DNA from: JACQAI01 sp035507915
Lineage (GTDB): Bacteria; Pseudomonadota; Alphaproteobacteria; Elsterales; Elsteraceae
Assembly (NCBI GenBank): GCA_035507915.1
Contig: DATJNS010000142.1
Span: forward strand, 1-25,125
Direction: 5' to 3'
DNA: 25,125 bases
The position numbers and the translations under genes are program-made. Shown here piece by piece: positions 23,328-25,125 of this stretch (its first letter is position 1; each line of letters opens with the position of its first letter). Below the pieces are notes generated by a model. It saw only the letters and a list, made by a program, of their open reading frames with translations, searched no databases and was not told the DNA's origin.

Positions 23328-23705
23328 TCAGAGCTGCGACATCCGCGCGTTCATCACGCGCAGCCGCTGGGCGAGCACCTGCATCAGCCGGATGGCGAAG
23401 AACGGCGTCTGCTGGACCATGAAGAGGAAGCGGCGCTGGTCGATCGGCACCACCTCGCTCTCGGTCAGCGCCGTGACCGAGGCGCTGCGCGGCGCGCTGT
23501 CGATCAGGGCCATCTCACCCACGATGCCGCCGGGGCCGACGGTCTCATAGACGACGTTGCCGTCGCCGATCTGCAGTTCGCCCGACTTCACCACGTAGAG
23601 CACTTCGGCCGAGTCGCCCTTCTGGAACAGGAGCTGGCCGCGCACGAGCGCCGTCACCTTGGTCTCGTGACGCACCAAGCCCAGGAACCCATCGTCGTCG
23701 GTCAT
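23328..23705 (-). CDS. stand-alone cyclic nucleotide-binding domain protein
   Basis: The 125-aa protein is a single cNMP-binding beta-roll (about 10-115), with no DNA-binding or other effector domain. LFQKGDSAEVLYVVKSGELQI (about 26-46) and the phosphate-binding cassette GGIVGEMALIDSAPRSASVTAL (about 58-79) retain the Glu and Arg that bind the cyclic phosphate in CRP. It ends with a helix (FFAIRLMQVLAQRLRVMNARM) like the CRP C-helix, a dimerisation element. ATG 23705 has GGAG upstream and begins the domain; the frame runs further upstream but with no domain sequence. It directly precedes the carboxypeptidase gene, so the two are probably co-transcribed. Confidence 0.88.
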   Translation of the reverse strand: MTDDDGFLGLVRHETKVTALVRGQLLFQKGDSAEVLYVVKSGELQIGDGNVVYETVGPGGIVGEMALIDSAPRSASVTALTESEVVPIDQRRFLFMVQQTPFFAIRLMQVLAQRLRVMNARMSQL

Positions 23706-23819
23706 CCGCTCCGCTCCCGGCCGACCCGTCGCCAGGCGACACTGAAGCGTCACGAACGGCGCGTCAACTTGCCCGTCGACGCCGGGCACCGGCGGCCGCG
23801 AGTCCGCAAGCGCCCTGGT

Positions 23820-24986
23820 TCAGCGCATGTTTCCGGTATGGCCGAGCGAGTACCGGCCGGGCTGCGGCCACACCGTCATACCATGCGGCTCCTTGCCGAC
23901 CGGGATCTTCGTCACCGCGCCAGTGGCCGTGTCGATCACGTAGACGACGTCGTCGAAGCGTCCGGACAGCCAGAGCTGCTTGCCGTCGGCGCTGACGTTG
24001 CCCATGTCGGGGCTGCCGCCGCCGGGGATCGGCCAGGTCGTCTCGACCTTGCGCGTCGCGAAATCGATCACCGACACGCTGCCCCTGCCGCGGGGTGGCC
24101 CGAGCACCTTGTGCGAGCCGCGATTGGCGACATAGAGCCTGGTGCCGTCGCGGCTCGGATAGAGCCCATGCGTGCCGATGCCGGTCGGGATGAAATTGAC
24201 CTCCCGAAACGCATCGCCGTTGATCAGGAACACGCCGTCAGCATGCATGTCGGCGACGTAGAACAGCTTGCCGTCGGGCGAGACGCGGATGTCCTGCGGC
24301 ATGCCACCTTTCGACAGGGTGAGATAGCCCAGCACCTTGCGGTCCATCAGGTCGACTTTGACGAGCTCCTTGCCGAACTCGCAGGTGAAGATCGCGTAGC
24401 GGCCGTCGATCGCGAAGTCGCCGTGATTGATGCCGGCGCAGTTCGGCGTCTCGATCGAGGCCTGCAGCGCCATCGTCTTGGGATCGCGCAGATCGAGCCG
24501 CTTCAACGCCTCGGCGACGACGATCGCCGAGCGCCCGTCGGGCGTGAAATACATGTTGTAGGGATCGTCGACGGCGATCGCGGCCGCCGGCTTGCCGGTC
24601 CGCGGATCGATCGGCGTCAGGCTGCCGTCGGTACGGCCCTCGGCGTTGTTGGTGACCCACAGCGTCTGCAGATCCCACGACGGAACGACGTGCTGCGGGT
24701 TGATGCCGACCTTGAAGGTGTCGACCACCTTGAGGGTCGCCAGGTCGATTACCGAGACGTCGTTCGAGCGGCGATTCGGCACGTAGGCCCGCGGCAGCGC
24801 ATCGGCGACCGCCGCGCTGAGCTTGCCGGCGGCGGCCTCGCTGTAGAGGTTGGCCGGATCGATCACCGGCAGCATGCCGGGCACGGTCTGGATCGCCTGT
24901 GCGATCGCGCGGTCGGCGTCCAGCGGCAGGCCGAGCGTCAAGGCAAGACCGACCAGGACGACGACGCGACGGACGCTGCGGGACAC
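23820..24986 (-). CDS. secreted YVTN-type beta-propeller repeat protein
   Basis: The 388-aa protein has a signal peptide (MSRSVRRVVVLVGLALTLG, cut near residue 30). A beta-propeller of about seven blades follows, recognised by repeated units of VSVIDLAT..V..T..VG..P......D.. and LYVANRGSHKV type, for example SNDVSVIDLATLKVVDTFKVG (about 74-94). Such proteins are often periplasmic, sometimes beside quinoprotein or cytochrome systems, and their ligand is rarely known. The GTG at 24986 is chosen because CGGAGG sits five bases upstream; the GTG at 24992 would overlap that site. No partner gene is visible. Confidence 0.85.
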   Translation of the reverse strand: MSRSVRRVVVLVGLALTLGLPLDADRAIAQAIQTVPGMLPVIDPANLYSEAAAGKLSAAVADALPRAYVPNRRSNDVSVIDLATLKVVDTFKVGINPQHVVPSWDLQTLWVTNNAEGRTDGSLTPIDPRTGKPAAAIAVDDPYNMYFTPDGRSAIVVAEALKRLDLRDPKTMALQASIETPNCAGINHGDFAIDGRYAIFTCEFGKELVKVDLMDRKVLGYLTLSKGGMPQDIRVSPDGKLFYVADMHADGVFLINGDAFREVNFIPTGIGTHGLYPSRDGTRLYVANRGSHKVLGPPRGRGSVSVIDFATRKVETTWPIPGGGSPDMGNVSADGKQLWLSGRFDDVVYVIDTATGAVTKIPVGKEPHGMTVWPQPGRYSLGHTGNMR

Positions 24987-25065
24987 GACCACCTCCGGAT
25001 GCGGGGGGCCGAGCCTACGAGATCGGCGGCGCCCGCGCCAAGCGCGGAGGCACCGGCCGAATCGG

Positions 25066-25125
25066 CTACGCGAAACGACGTCGCAGATGGCGCCAGACGC
25101 GGCGCGCGGCGAGCCGACGCCTAGG
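25066..25125 (-). CDS. possible C-terminal end of a gene entering from the right edge
   Basis: Nineteen open codons end in TAG at 25066-25068 and give a very basic tail (RRRLAARRVWRHLRRRFA). It looks like a natural protein end and lies on the same strand as the propeller gene. It is too short to identify and may be chance. Confidence 0.25.
   Translation of the reverse strand, partial: PRRRLAARRVWRHLRRRFA

Overview
The window is very GC-rich DNA, roughly 70% G+C by eye, from an alphaproteobacterium, most likely of the Rhodospirillales or a Reyranella-like group. This placement is inferred from gene content and order: tsaD divergent from hemC-hemD-mitofilin-hemY, many solute-binding-protein transporters, a CaiB-type CoA transferase and a UbiD enzyme. 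No rRNA marker is present. No prophage, integrase, CRISPR array or recognisable defence system was found. No gene-free stretch exceeds 300 bases.

Region 1 (1-5156) is translation and heme housekeeping. tsaD (minus, cut by the window edge) is divergent from a tightly packed operon: hemC, then hemD fused in one frame to a membrane-anchored mitofilin-like (HemX/Mic60-like) protein, then hemY. Both divergent genes lack a Shine-Dalgarno sequence and have promoter-like boxes almost on top of their start codons. Region 2 (5183-6767) holds a UbiD-family decarboxylase on the minus strand and tRNA-Thr(CGU).

Region 3 (6929-9514) is a compact plus-strand set: an exported tandem-PepSY protein, an S41 C-terminal processing protease with a lipobox, and a Rieske protein. 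No cytochrome b or c1 gene follows the Rieske gene. Region 4 (9538-12037, minus) carries a class III CoA transferase, an unknown 140-aa protein and a glutathione S-transferase. A TPR-methyltransferase fusion diverges from it.

Region 5 (13663-19334) is a transport and sugar-acid module. A three-gene TRAP transporter (dctP, dctQ, dctM; minus) diverges from ridA-like, gnd and gntK (plus). Gluconokinase plus 6-phosphogluconate dehydrogenase convert gluconate to ribulose-5-phosphate, so the TRAP system may import gluconate or a related sugar acid. The dehydrogenase has acidic residues where NADP-specific enzymes have the phosphate-binding Asn-Arg. A REPIN-like inverted repeat separates dctP from dctQ, and a 36-bp hairpin-bearing tandem repeat overlaps the end of dctM.

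Region 6 (19380-25125) holds a branched-chain-type ABC binding protein without its transporter, a small Cys-rich lipoprotein candidate, an FMN alpha-hydroxyacid oxidase, a minus-strand pair of a stand-alone cNMP-binding protein and a D-Ala-D-Ala carboxypeptidase, a secreted YVTN beta-propeller, and possibly the last codons of a further minus-strand gene. No wholly new system is evident. The best leads are the HemD-mitofilin fusion, the orphan beta/gamma-type Rieske gene behind an S41 protease, the probable NAD-type gluconate pathway and the palindromic repeats.
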